NCBI RefSeq assembly: GCF_002775205.1
Contig: NC_036459.1
Coordinates: 19,576,312 to 19,640,311 of the forward strand
Length of the DNA stretch: 64,000 bases
Direction: 5' to 3'
Source of the DNA: Xiphophorus maculatus
Lineage: Eukaryota > Chordata > Actinopteri > Cyprinodontiformes > Poeciliidae
Shown one piece after another: positions 36,000-48,700 of this stretch. Numbering within the stretch: the first letter of the stretch is position 1; the number at the start of each line of letters is the position of its first letter. The translations under genes were made by a program, and so were the position numbers. A model generated the notes under the pieces. It did no database searches. It had not been told where the DNA came from and saw only the letters and a program-made list of their open reading frames with translations.

Positions 36000-38100
36000 T
36001 TTACTTTCACTTTATCTTAGCAAAAGAAGTGAAAAATGGACAATCTGTGAATTCTCAGCTCTACATTAAATTTTCAGCCTTACTAGCTATGAAACAGCAC
36101 AGAAATGCTGAGAAGCAGCAGTTCTGGTTGTTAGAAGATAGGACCAAGTCTAAATCTTTTGCTTGATAAGAGCTGAAGGTGAGGGGCCAAGCAATCTATA
36201 TCTCAAGGAAAGAAGTGAAAAATGGACAATTCAGTGAATTCTCGGCACTGCGTTCAATTTTCAGCCTTATTAACTTTTTTAACCGCTTAAAAATGCTGAG
36301 AAGCAATAGATCTGGTTGTTTGAAGCTGGAACCAAGTCTAAATTCTGAGTTTCATGAGTTTTGAATGTAGAGACCAAAAAAGCGTTTTCTCGGCGAGAGA
36401 AGTGAGAAAGTGACAATATGTGAATTTTCAGCACTACACTCAATTTTCAGCCTTATTATCTTTGGAACAGCATAGAAATGATGAGATGCAGTAGTTCTGG
36501 TTGTTTGAAGCTGGAACCAAGTCTATATTTTGAGTTTCATGAGTTTTGAATGTTAGAGACCAAAAAAGCGTTTCATCGGCGAGAGAAGTGAAGAAGTGAC
36601 AATATGTGAATTTTCAGCACTGCGTTCAATTTTCAGCCTTATTAACTTTTTTAACAGCTTAAAAATGCTGAGTTGCAGTAGTTCTGGTGGTTTGAAGCTG
36701 GAACCAAGTCTAATCTTTGAGTTTCATGAGTTTTGAATGTTAGAGACCAAAAAAGCGTTTTCTCGGCGAGAGAAGTGAAAAAGTGACAATATGTGAATTT
36801 TCAGCACTGCGTTCAATTTTCAGCCTTATTAACTTTTTTAACCGCTTAAAAATGCTGACAAGCAATAGTTCTCGTGGTTTGAAGCTGGAACCAAGCCTAA
36901 ATTTTGAGTTTCATGAGTTTTGAATGTTAGAGACCAAAAAATCGTTTTCTTGGCGAGAGAAGTGAAAAAGTGACAATAAAGATTTGTTGGTCTCTAACAT
37001 TCAAAACTCATGAAACTCAAAATTTAGACTTGGTTCCAGCTTCAAACCACCAGAACTACTGCAACTCAGCATTTCTATGCTGTTCCAAAGATAATAAGGC
37101 TGAAAATTGAACGCAGTGCTGAAATTCACATATTGTCACTTTTTCACTTCTCTCGCTGAGGAAACGCTTTTTGGTCTCTAACATTCAAACTGATGAAACT
37201 CAAAATTTAGACTTGGTTCCAGCTTCAAATCACCAGAACTACTGCAACTCAGCATTTCTGTGCTGTTCCAAAGATAATAAGGCTGAAAATTGAACGCAGT
37301 GCTGAAAATTGACATATTGTCACTTTTCACTTCTCTCGCTGAGAAAACGCTTTTTTGGTCTCTAACATTCAAAACTGATGAAACTCAAAATTTAGACTTG
37401 GTTCCAGCTTCAAATCACCAGAACTACTGCAACTCAGCATTTCTGTGCTGTTCCAAAGATAATAAGGCTGAAAATTGAACGCAGTGCTGAAAATTGACAT
37501 ATTGTCACTTTTTCACTTCTCTCGCTGAGAAACGCTTTTTTGGTCTCTAACATTCAAAACTGATGAAACTCAAAATTTAGACTTGGTTCCAGCTTCAAAC
37601 CACCAGAACTACTGCAACTCAGCATTTCTATGCTGTTCCAAAGATAATAAGGCTGAAAATTGAACGCAGTGCTGAAATTCACATATTGTCACTTTTTCAC
37701 TTCTCTCGCTGAGAAAACGCTTTTTTGGTCTCTAACATTCAAAACTGATGAAACTCAAAATTTAGACTTGGTTCCAGCTTCAAACCACCAGAACTACTGC
37801 AACTCAGCATTTCTATGCTGTTCCAAAGCTAATAAGGCTGAAAATTGAACGCAGTGCTGAAAATTCACATATTGTCACTTTTTCACTTCTCTCGCTGAGA
37901 AAACGCTTTTTTGGTCTCTAACATTCAAACTCATGAAAACTCAAATTTAGACTTGGTTCCAGCTTCAAACCACCAGAAACTACTGCAACTCAGCATTCTA
38001 TGCTGTTCCAAAGATATAAGGCTGAAAATTTAATGTAGAGCTGAGAATTCACAGATTGTCCATTTTTCACTTCTTTTGCTAAGATAAAGTGAAAGTAAAT
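36000..38100. repeat. Tandem array of about 185-base units, orientation reversed at the centre
   Basis: The unit contains GTTAGAGACCAAAAAAGCG, a GGCGAGAGAAGTGA block, TTCAATTTTCAGCCTTATTA and GAAGCTGGAACCAAGTCTAA. Unit starts on the left arm are near 36366, 36555, 36743 and 36930, with more diverged units from 36000. On the right arm the inverted units start near 36992, 37170, 37358, 37541, 37729 and 37914. The flip point lies at about 36938-36990. Short open frames across units are by-products of the repeat. Confidence 0.92.
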
Positions 38101-38279
38101 CTCCAAAAAATCTGAAGAGGCCATAAAATCTGAATGATGTTCAGAAAGCTGAAGTAATTCCTTCTTTTGCAACTTGTTCACTGTAGCCCATGTGTCCAAA
38201 GTCGATCCTCGACGGCCGGCATCCTGCGTGTTTCAATTCTCTCCCTGGTTTAACGCACCTGGATCAAATGATGGCTCAT

Positions 38280-40998
38280 GGGCGTGCCGTTGTGGCGTAG
38301 TGGTTAGCCACTCAAGGCCCATATTTGGAGGCCTTGAGTCCTCGACGCGGCCGGACCCGAGATATTTGCCGCATGTCTTCCCCCCCCTCTCCTTCCCCGT
38401 TACCTGTCAGCCCACTGTCATATAAGGGACACTAGAGCCCACAAAAAAAAAAAAAAATTAAAGCTGCAAGCAGCCTTGAGAGGCCCTTGCAGCAAGTGCC
38501 GCTCCGGCCTATTGGCCACCGCGGGGGTTCCAGCCACCGCAGAAGCTCTCGCACAGTTTCCAGAGCCGCAGCCCGCTCGCCACCGCAGAAGCTCTGCCGC
38601 AGTTTCCAGCACCGCCGCCCGCCAGCCACCGCAAAAGCTGTCGCGCATTTTTCCCGCCCGTCCACCTGGCGATACGCATGAATGCGTTCGGCAGCGCTCC
38701 CAGACGACTCACAAAAATTTGGTGCAGATCGGTTGATGCATTGAGGAGATAAAGCCGATGTATCAACTTAGGGGGCGCAGTGGAGTCAAATTACATTTCA
38801 AACCCGTTGGGCTCTTTAGAGGTGAACAAAGGTCATACATATCCAGTTTGGCGCCAATCGGATAATCTATGTGTGAATTAGAGCCAAAAGTATGCATATG
38901 GCGAGGGACTGATATTCGCCATTTGGCCACGCCCACACGGTTCAGCCAGCAGCGAGCATTGACGGAGCTCATCATCCGAATCATCTTGATTAGGTCAAGA
39001 GAGCCATAGATGGAACTTTCCAAAGAAAAAAACAGCAGTTCCTGTTGTGAGGGGGCGGGGCTTAGATGACGTCATAGGATTGTCAGGCATCACACCAGGA
39101 TCACTCAGGCCAAGTTTGGTGCAGCTCGGTCGAAAGAAGAAGAAGAATTACTTTATTCATCCCAGCAGGGAAATTATTTTGCAGTTACAGCAAGAATTTT
39201 TTTTTTATACACAGATTAACACACACAACGGGATGCGTCTGCAGGCAGCCAGCGCCATTTTTGAAGGAGGACATGCGGCAAAGGTCGTTGGGACCGGGAG
39301 TTGAACCCGCGACATCCGCTGGTCTAAGGCCTCCAAATGTGGGGCGTGCTAACACCCTGCGCCACCACAGAAACATGTGGAATGTAGAGGCAAACGTATA
39401 CCATGGCATTACAGGTCACTTCGCCACGCCGCCACACCGCTGCTTCATCGCAGCCGGTCAGGGCTTGAATCCACAACACACCAACATGTCTTCTGTCTCT
39501 GGACACAGTTTCATGTTGATTAGGTCAAAGGGCTAAGATAGCGACCGTTCACAGTAAAACATGACACTTCCTGTTCTCAGGGGGCGTGGCCTAAGCATGT
39601 CATCATTTCACCACAGGGTATTTTAGGACACCTAGATGATCAATAACTGAAAGTTTGGTTCTCTGTGAGTTTCTGTGCAGGATATAAAGTTTCGTGTTTC
39701 ATGGCGAGTAGGTGAACTTTGACCCCTGGTAACCCCCCTTCAGCAAGCTCATACAGTCACCAATTTGATAACTTTAAATCATGCCTTATGATCAGACTGA
39801 CCGAGTTTGAAGCCGATCAATCGAAATCCCTAGGAGGAGTTCGATCAAATACGAAGGCTGTAAACGTCAAACTCGAGGTCAAAATGACTTCAATCAAAAT
39901 GGCCGACTTCCTGTTGGGTTTCGACCATGGCTCTAAGACTTTTTTGTACGTCCTGACAAGATACACATGTGTACCAAGTTTCGTAATTCTAGGTTAAAGC
40001 ATGGCTTGGGGCTGTTCATTTAAAATCTCGGGGGCTATAGAGAAATTAGGCCACGCCCACCAAATTTGTTATGAATTCCTGTCGGGGATAAGGATCCATC
40101 CTAGTGAGTTTGGAGCAGCTGGGCCCGAAATTGTGGAATTCAGAGCCAAACGTATGGCAACGGCGTTACAGGTCACTTCGCCACGCCACCTGCTATGTCA
40201 AAGCCGGTCGGGTTGGAATCCACAACACACCAACATGTCTTCTGTCTCTGGACACAGTTTCATGTTGATTAGGTCAAAGGGCTAAGATAGCGACCGTTCA
40301 CAGTAAAACATGACACTTCCTGTTCTCAGGGGGCGTGGCCTAAGTGTTATCATTTCACCACAGGGTATTTTAGGACACCCGATGACGATCAATCACTGAA
40401 AGTTTGGTCCCTCTATGTGTTTTTTATAGGAAATATAAGAGTTTCGTTTTCATGGCGAGTAGGTGAACTTTGACCCCTGCTAACCCCCCTTCAACATGCT
40501 CCAAAACTCACCAATTTGATAACTTTAAATCACATGCCTTATGATCAGACTGACCGAGTTTGAAGCGATCAATCGAAATCCCTAGGAGGAGTTCGATCAA
40601 ATACGAAGGCTGTAAACGTCAAAATCGGGTCAAAAATGGACGTTCAATCAAAATGGCCGACTTCCTGTGATACTTGACTACAACATAATTGTAAATTCTG
40701 AACGTTTTGGTGAGCTCTACAACTGTACCAAATTTCAGTCTCTACATGAAGTAAGTGAATAGCAAAGGGTCTCTTAAAAATTGCTAGTTGGCGCCGTTGA
40801 GCATTTTTTTTGCGATTTTTGCGACGACCTTAAAATTCAAAATTTTGAAACTCCCCGTATGCATCCGCCAAGTTTGGTGAATTTTTGAATATTATAAAGC
40901 CCCCAAAAAGGCGCCTCTTTGGGGTGGCAGAAAAATAAGAATGAGAAACAGTACAGATACAATAGGCTTTCGCAGCGCTTTGCTGCTCGGGCCTAAAT
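38280..40998 (-). mobile_element. Mirrored copy of the composite insert
   Basis: Reverse-complement counterpart of 33048-35816, again bounded by the 12-base target duplication (38268-38279 and 40999-41010, ATGATGGCTCAT on this strand). It contains SINE copies at 38280-38443 (plus) and 39133-39370 (minus). Several stretches differ from the left copy more than the exon region does, for example around 39870-39900. Confidence 0.85.
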
Positions 40999-42379
40999 AT
41001 GATGGCTCATTAGTGGCCTTAGGGAAATACTGACATGCTGCTGATACAGCATGTCAGTACTACTACCATCAGGGAGAGAACTAAAACATGCAGGATGCCG
41101 GATTCTCGAGGACCGACTTTGGGCACCTCTGTAAGCCGAAGAGAAGAAAATGGGTGATGGATTTTAAGAATTAAAACTTGTTCTGATAAAAACAATAAAT
41201 ACAGAAGGTCTCCCTTAACCGAGGACCTCGACTCCCTTTGTGGGTAGTTTGCTTTGCTTCCCATCATTTGCATTTCACATGCAACTGAAATAATCTGATT
41301 GTATTCTGATTATATCTCCACATACAATATTGTTTACTGCTGTTTTGTGTCTTTAAGACCAGACCTAAAACCCATCTGTTCCAGACTACCTACACCATGT
41401 AACTCAATGCATATAAAGAATAATTATCCACAGGTTGGCTCCTTGCTTTAACTTAGATATCCATACTTTGAAGCAGAAAACTAGGAAATTTGAGAGAAAA
41501 TGGTGCTCTTCATAAAGTAACCTATGCAATTTGGAAAATCAGTGTAGTGCTGTATAAAACATGCTGGAAGTATTGCTTTATTTAAATGCCACTTCTAAAA
41601 CTTGGTTCACCTGTCAAATATGGACATGAGGGCTATTATATTTAAATTTTATAAAGAAAAGTTTATGGAAAAGCTTTAACGGACAACCAATTTGGTTAAA
41701 GCAGCATGGATCATGTTGAGAGCAAGGCCAAGAATTACAACTGCAACATAAACCACCCTGTAGTCTTTATAGACAACTAACGACTCAAAGGATACTGCTT
41801 ATATTTTATTTAGGCAACAAAGGACCTCTTGACAGTCATGTCAGTGCTACCTTTTGGTCTAGTGTACAACACCATACCCACCACCAAACAAACACAACTC
41901 ATCTCCTTAGCTGTATGTTTCACATCAGCAGGAATCCTTCAGAGGCCAGGCTCCAGTAGAATGATGCCAGTAATGTCCCTGATGAGGAAGATATTCACTC
42001 AACATGGTCTGAAAATCTTCCAAAAGCCATTCAGAACAAAAACACATTTAGAATACTCCATAAGAGTGGCCACCTTGTTGTTCTTTGCTTGCAGGACCTG
42101 TGGGTTTAACATCTCTGTGACGACAGCTCGGTCCAGCTGAGCCAGCATCAGACAAAAAAAAAAAAAAAGAAAAAAAATAGTTGACTACAGTAGCTGTATG
42201 ATAACCATTTTTAACTTCCCAAACGGAAATGGCTTTAAGTGTAGACAGCACCATTTAGTTGGGAACCATTTTTGGTTTTCATAGATTTGATACACAGGCA
42301 TGCTGCCTGACCAGTTCTGAAATATAAGCTGTAAGCAAACCATGCTGGAGGAAGGTGGCCTTCACCCAGCCTTCACAGT

Positions 42380-42952
42380 TCAGTCCTGATAAAGTAAGAA
42401 GCCTGAAAATGTGCTGTACTTCCACGTGCTGCCATAGATGGCACCACGGTGCAGCCTGAGCCACACCTGGTCTCCTTGGAAAAGAGGCAAAATGGCATGA
42501 TTGCTGGCGGTCTCATGATCAGGGGCTCCATCATTGGCATACGCAGATACCATCACCTCCTCGTTGCGCATGAGGTTAACATAGAGGGGGACGCTGATGG
42601 CCAGCTTCAGGATGTGAAAAATGAAAACGTACGTTCCGTTCACAGGACAGGTGAACCGACCAATGTGGGTGTCGTACATCTCCCCCAGGTTGCTATGCAA
42701 TTGGTCGAACACAATGGGCTGGTCAAGGTTGCCGGGTGCAAAGTTGGCAGTGCGAGAGGCAGTGAAGGCCACACGCAGTGGCTGCGAGAGCGGGTAAAGC
42801 GGCATGGGGAGTAAGGCTGTAGGCGGATGGCTGTGGGAGTCAGTGGGACCTCCACTGTCGATACAGATAAGGAATCCCCATGACCAGAGTCCACAACAGT
42901 AAAGGCTCCGTCCGGTCTGGACTGCTCACCTGGGAAGAGTCACTCCAGGCTG
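42380..42952 (-). pseudogene. Second copy of the last caprin2 exon (C1q), frame-broken
   Basis: This is the mirrored copy of exon 31085-31659. It is 573 bases, against 575. Two single-base deletions (in the GACCGGGACGG and CTCCACACAGCC segments of the left copy) put the 5' part and the C1q part in different frames, so it cannot be spliced in phase like the original. From the methionine at 42805 the C1q domain itself reads intact to FLLYQD and stop. No other caprin2 exon is present on this side. It is best read as part of an artefactual or very recent inverted duplication, not as a separate gene. Confidence 0.85.
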
Positions 42953-43546
42953 CTGCACAGAAACAAATAAAAGATCGTTTTAGACCCCAAGGATGGCAAC
43001 ATGTCGATGAGAATTTCAGATAAACAGTGATCTAATATCATCTCACAATTCAGGTAATAGTGAGACTTATGAAGCAACAGCCTTGATGAATATGGTAGCA
43101 TCAGTTTAACACGAGTTTTAAAAATTTTTTTAATGATGAACAAATTGAGACCTTCTTGCAGAATGTGATTGCAAAGAAAATATACCTAAGTGTTTATCAG
43201 CAAATTAGAATATTTTATTCATCATTTCCATTCAAAAGAGAACTGAAGACTCATTACACAGTCATTGCTTGCTACTTTCAGTAGAGTCTCCAGCACGTAA
43301 ACATATTCATCAGAAAATTCTCTTAAAAACTCAATAAATGTCTTTTACATAAATATTGTAAAGCCTACCAAATTATAGGAAGACAGATGACCTGCCAGGG
43401 GTCTCAGTCAGTGACTCACCCCACACTGAGGATAGGGTATAAAACGCCCTCTGACCCATCTCTGAAAAGGTTGGTTGCTGCAGTAACCATCCTGAAAAGG
43501 TTACTTACAGGCTGGTTACTTACAATTGCATGTGACAGTAACGCAT

Positions 43547-44048
43547 ACAATTGAAACTAGAAGTTTACACAGACTGAATAGAGACATTTCTTTCTCACTG
43601 TGAAGTTAAAATCAGACCAAACTTTTGTTTTAGGTCAGTTAGAATTACCTGAATTATTTCTATATGAGAGAAAACGCAACAAAGAATTTTGTAAAGAGAT
43701 GTTTGGTAGCTTTCAGAAGTGTATACAAATTTGTTCAGTATAAGGGATAATTGTGATTTAAACTGTATAACTTGGATCAAATTTTTGAGTTTTCTTCCTC
43801 AAACTTCTCTCAACAGTTTGAGTTCTACCAGTTCTGTCAGGAGGAATGGGTCAGAACTCCAGCAGTCAGGTTTGTAGGCCTCCTGGCTAGGAAGCACCTT
43901 TTCAGATCTGCCCACAATTTCGCCATAGGACTGAGGTCAGGGATTTGTGATGGCCACAAAAGCACCTTATGCCACTTTGTAACCACTCTAGACTGTATGC
44001 TTAAAGTTATTGTCCATTTGGAAGGCTGACGGGAAAAACCTGCAGGCA
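43547..44048 (-). mobile_element. Mirrored copy of the Tc1 remnant
   Basis: Reverse complement of 29985-30487, including the terminus CAATTGAAACTAGAAGTTTAC at about 43549. It is the last recognisable element before the gap. Confidence 0.85.
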
Positions 44049-44140
44049 GCCATCATTTTGTCAGTTTACAATTCACACACCTGACCGCTGTGTGTAGTTG
44101 AAAATGTCTGCACATCTGCATAGAGTACATCACAAAGGTA

Positions 44141-44240
44141 NNNNNNNNNNNNNNNNNNNNNNNNNNNNNNNNNNNNNNNNNNNNNNNNNNNNNNNNNNNN
44201 NNNNNNNNNNNNNNNNNNNNNNNNNNNNNNNNNNNNNNNN
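44141..44240. other. Assembly gap (100 N)
   Basis: A run of exactly 100 N, the usual placeholder for a gap of unknown size. The palindrome ends on its left edge; on its right edge is intronic DNA of gys2. Confidence 0.99.
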
Positions 44241-44504
44241 TTCAATTTATTATCTCATGTAGAAGTCGCAGCAATCAGATTTTTTTTTTTTTTTGGCATC
44301 AAAATATCAGTCTTGGGCTGATCAGATTACCATGAAAAAGTTGGATATGGACTATAAAAAAAAAATCGGATTTGTTTTTTTGTTTTTTTTTACTCACATA
44401 GCCAAAATCAAAACCATAACACCCATGGCTATATTTCATTCAGATGTCCTCAAATTTTCTCTCTTGTAATCTTAAAGGATTTTTTTCCAGGACAAAAGTG
44501 TCAT

Positions 44505-44880
44505 AAAGTGGTGTGGTGAGGAGGTGAGGCAGATGCTGAGACCCAGGTTGACGTGCAAATGATGGATTTAATGATAATCAATCCAGAAAATAAACTGTCC
44601 AAATAACTCCAGGCAGCACTGATGAGCGGAAGCGAGGGCTCAACTCAGGTAGCAACTGGAACGATGAACTGGAGCACACATAGACAGACGCCACAATGAG
44701 ACGAGGACCCGACAAAGACACAGACACACAGGTGACACTAAATACACAGGATGTAATTAGGGAAACGAGAAACACCTGGGAGTAATCAAAGGGAGACAGG
44801 ACAACACAGAGAGACAGATACACAGAAAACTCTAAATAAATACACAGAAAAACACAGATCATGACAAAAAGTTTTAAACT
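44505..44880 (-). mobile_element. Dispersed repeat, LTR-like in style
   Basis: On the minus strand it runs from TGTCATGATCTGTG (about 44875) through CCTGTCTCCCTTTGATTACTCCCAGGTG to CACCACTTTATGACAC (about 44505). TGTCATG/CATGACA-type ends and this internal wording occur widely in fish genomes. Class not established; no coding frame. Confidence 0.4.
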
Positions 44881-45286
44881 ATTCTCTTCCAATCTTCTAT
44901 AACATCTATTTTCAGCCAAATTTGTGTTTGATTTTCCAGCTATGTTCTTCCTACGTCTAGTGCTTAATGTTCTATAAATTCTTAATTCATATTTTTTTAA
45001 TATTTGTGTTTGCAAATCATCACATTTTGAGAAGAATAACAGTTCTTCCCAATCAAACTGGCATTCTTTTATGATTACTATTTGAATGCCATACCAGAAT
45101 TTCTGTACTTTTAGTCAAATACATTTGCTAAGAGAATGTATTTTACTTGCAGTTAGACAACAAAATATGACATTGTTTTAATCATTGAAGATCGAATAAC
45201 AACAGGGCACTAAAAGAGGAAGAAGTGGGGACTTACTGACCCCAGCACCGCAGGTTGTAAAAGACAGAATGTTTAATGTACGGTAC

Positions 45287-45683
45287 CTTGACTCGGTCGT
45301 TTCTGGAATTGAAGAGACCGATGCGTCTGACGTTGAACAGGATTGGATCTTCAGAGTCGTCCAGCATATTGTGAGTGGTCACTGGAGGAAGACTGTGCCT
45401 CTGAGACAAATCATTAAGACATACAGTGAGCAAAGTTTCTAGTTTTTAGGCTCTGAAAACCAAGTAAAATGTTAATTCTTTTAAACAACTTCAACCAATA
45501 TATTCAGGCTCATATTTGCTGTCATTTGTGAATTTTTTGTCCATGCATTCAATATGACTATATTGCAAAAATCTTTTCACATTGTATCAAATCACATTAT
45601 TGTAAAGTCTAGTGCTTTTATATTGATTTGATGTGACAGACCAACATAAAACTGTCAAAAGGAACTGAACAGAAGAGTACAGT

Positions 45684-45726
<43 letters not shown>

Positions 45727-48700
45727 TTCAATTTAAACAAAAAACTACAGTTGTTTGAGGCTATGGTTCAAGTCTTTCGGGTTATGTCTCAGTCTCTACC
45801 ACCTCTGTAAGGCTAAGCACATTGGTATTGTCATCTTGCTTGCTACATGACTCTTAAACAGGTGACAATTCCAGACACAAAAACAGATTTAAAAAGGTTT
45901 ATAGATCAATGGTAGTTCAGAAGAAGTCCCAGCTGGTGTTTGGAGGAATCTCCAGGTCAGCATTGACTGCAGGATGATCCCAGCATGCAGCTTTGCACAG
46001 CTTTGGTTCTTGGTTTAACATCTTCGGTGTGTTCATGCAGTGTCACCATTCATATGGCCACATCTTCAGTTTTTTATTTTTGTATTTGGCATCATTAGAA
46101 AGCTTGCAATAAAGTATTTTGTCTGTCTACATTTAAATATTTTGCTCAGTGTTTACTGTAACATGGCTTCCATGACCTTTAAAACCAGAGAAAAATAAGT
46201 CCCACAATGTTTCCTCTTTTTCAGTCGAAGAGTTTAATTCCAATCATTGCTGACACATGTAGTCAATAAGCCTTGCACCTCAACCCGTAAAACCTCTCCA
46301 CTAATATACATTTATTTAATCGTGGATGACCTTTTGCTGATACTTTGTTGGTATATCAAGCTCTAACACAGATATTGTATTGACTCACAGTCCAAAGTGA
46401 AAGCTGGCATTAATCCCATACTGGTTTTAATTACAGTTAAGACACTTGAATAATGCTTTTGCTTTGGTAAATCCTCCCAGAATAAGGCTGCATCACCAGC
46501 CACTGATCACAATATCATAAATAGACTCTACAGTATGACAGAAGGTTAAAATGCAGATTTCATCTTTAAAAGAATTTGAATTAATGCATATCTCCTTACA
46601 AAAGTAAAGCTTTAAAATTTAATAGGTGTTTCAATGTTATGTTAAAAGACCGAATATAAACAGAGCAGACAGTAGAGCAACTGTTATTGCTATCCCAACA
46701 TTAACATCCAAATAACAAAATTCATCCATTATCTCAAAATAAAGAGATAAGGATCTTAAGGTGATGACATAGTCAAACCATTATTGCCCAAGTTTGACTA
46801 TACAAACATTTAGTATGATAAACAAACACTACAAGCTCAGGATGAGACAATTAACCAGTTATAAAACTAAATACATTATTTCAGGAGAACACAATGGAAA
46901 TAAATTCCAATACATACAGTTAGATTTTGTACCTGTGTAGCATAAATAGCTCTCTTCATAATCGTCAAGTCATCTCTGTCCAGAATGGTGTTCATGTCTG
47001 GGATGTTTCCTCTGAAGACAGAAAACAGAAACATTTAAAGGATTTTCATTCACACATAACCATAATTACTTCACAAAATGTTTATACTCACGTCAGCAAA
47101 GATTCATAAAGCTTTTTACCAAACCTCTCCTTCACCGTGTGAGCCGTGTCCCTGTGAGCAACAAAGATCAAACAGTTTAATGTTTCTTTAAAAGTACTTA
47201 CTGTATACATGAAAGCTGTGTGACGGAGATGGAGGTACGCTGAGGTTTGTTACCGTTTACATTTAAATATTTCAAAGAGAACCCACCAGAGCTGTTTGCG
47301 CACTGCCTGCCCCTTCAGTGACTCCACATTGAAGTTGTTTGTTTTGGCTGGCATTATGAAGAAAACCACCACAGTCAAGTCATTTCTGTGGACCTGTTGA
47401 GAAAGTCATTGAGGGATTCATGTGAGCTTGATAAAACTGTAAAACACAAGATGAAGAACCACAAATTCTCTGAGTTGAGGGTCCTCACCCGCAGCAAGTA
47501 GTTGAGTCTAGACAGCGATTCAAGAAAAATGTCGGCTCCTTTGTTGGAGAATTCATATCTCCCAGCAATGAAAAAGAACAGGGTTTTGTCCAAGTTGAAG
47601 TCAAGATGTCTGCCAAAATGAAATTTTACAAACAAGAGTGTAAGTCAGAATGATGTGGCCTGTTTGAATTGGATCAGGCAACATTAAAATCAAAGAGCTA
47701 TATCAGCTTACTGACTGAACTACAGGCCTCCTCATGCTCACCCATAAAAGTGTCCTCTAACAAACTCCTGGATGCGAGTCTTGTTAGTGGAGTGCAAGTT
47801 CTGAAACTCATGCATGGCTGAGAATTTTTTCACATTCAGCCCATTTGGAGTCACCACATCTATGCCAGAGTTAAACAGAACAGAGCTGACTTTACTCTAC
47901 TGGTGGAAGAAAAGTACAAACAATACTGAGACATAGTATTTGCCTCCATCTGTTCTCGCTTTACTGCCACACTCGAAATATGTCAGAGGATTTTAAAGAT
48001 AAATAAAGATAACCTGAGTAAATACAAAATGTAGTTTTCAAATGATTTCATTTATTAAGGGGGGAGGAAACTATCCTAAAAAGCCTAACTGGCTTCCTTT
48101 GCTGCACAAGTTGGTGCCTATTTCAGCAGCTCTCACTCATTCTTGTTTTATCTTTGCTAAAGTTGCAATAAATAACTTTTATCGAGCAATATGGTTTTTT
48201 TTTACATGTTTGTTAAAACTATTACTGTGTATAATATGACAGATAATCTGTGAAAAATAAATCAAGCTGCTGTGGTCCTACTGCTATCTGCAGAAGTACA
48301 GCACTCAGGCATAAACAACAATCAGAGCCAGGAGGAGGGTCTCAGTACTTTCAATCACCCTCATGTACACGCTGCTCACACAGCTAACTTTGGCAGGTCA
48401 GCCACTCCCAGGAAGGTTCACCTCTGTTCATCTATCTAACATTTACACTTCAGCCTTGATTCATGGACTGCATTAAATCAACCTGTGATCATAAAGAACC
48501 AGGATATATCATTTAAAGTCCATATTAAACAAGTTTCAAGGATTTCCTTATTTTGTATTTCCTTTGAAATCCAGAATAGAATTTCAGATTCTCCTTCTCA
48601 CATCCCTTAACAATCAGCTCCATCAAACATCAGATCTGATTGGTCCATATGTTCCTAACAGAGCACTTCTCTCTCTAACTGCAGGTTTGCTGCTGGTTCC

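Larger units (their letters stand above)
29893..36938. repeat. Fold-back palindrome, left arm
   Basis: This arm matches, in reverse complement and in the same order, 36990-44140: Tc1 remnant, last caprin2 exon, 3' flank, split MITE, 2.8 kb composite insert with two SINEs, and a tandem array. The arms differ by many short indels and some substitutions, and by the number of array units (four versus six), so they are not identical. Match on the left stops about where the right arm runs into the N gap. Confidence 0.95.
36990..44140. repeat. Fold-back palindrome, right arm
   Basis: Reverse complement of the left arm, ending exactly at the N run. Relative to the left arm it has many one- to three-base deletions (examples: GACCGGGACGG reads GACCGGACGG; CACTACTGAC reads CACTGAC), a pattern usual for less-corrected long-read sequence. 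It carries the mirrored C1q exon, SINEs and Tc1 remnant. Confidence 0.95.

Noticed and set aside
36000-38100. Regular array considered as a CRISPR-like locus or as protein repeats
   Set aside because: Units are about 185 bases with no short-repeat/unique-spacer pattern, in a vertebrate genome. The short frames across units only reflect the repeat.
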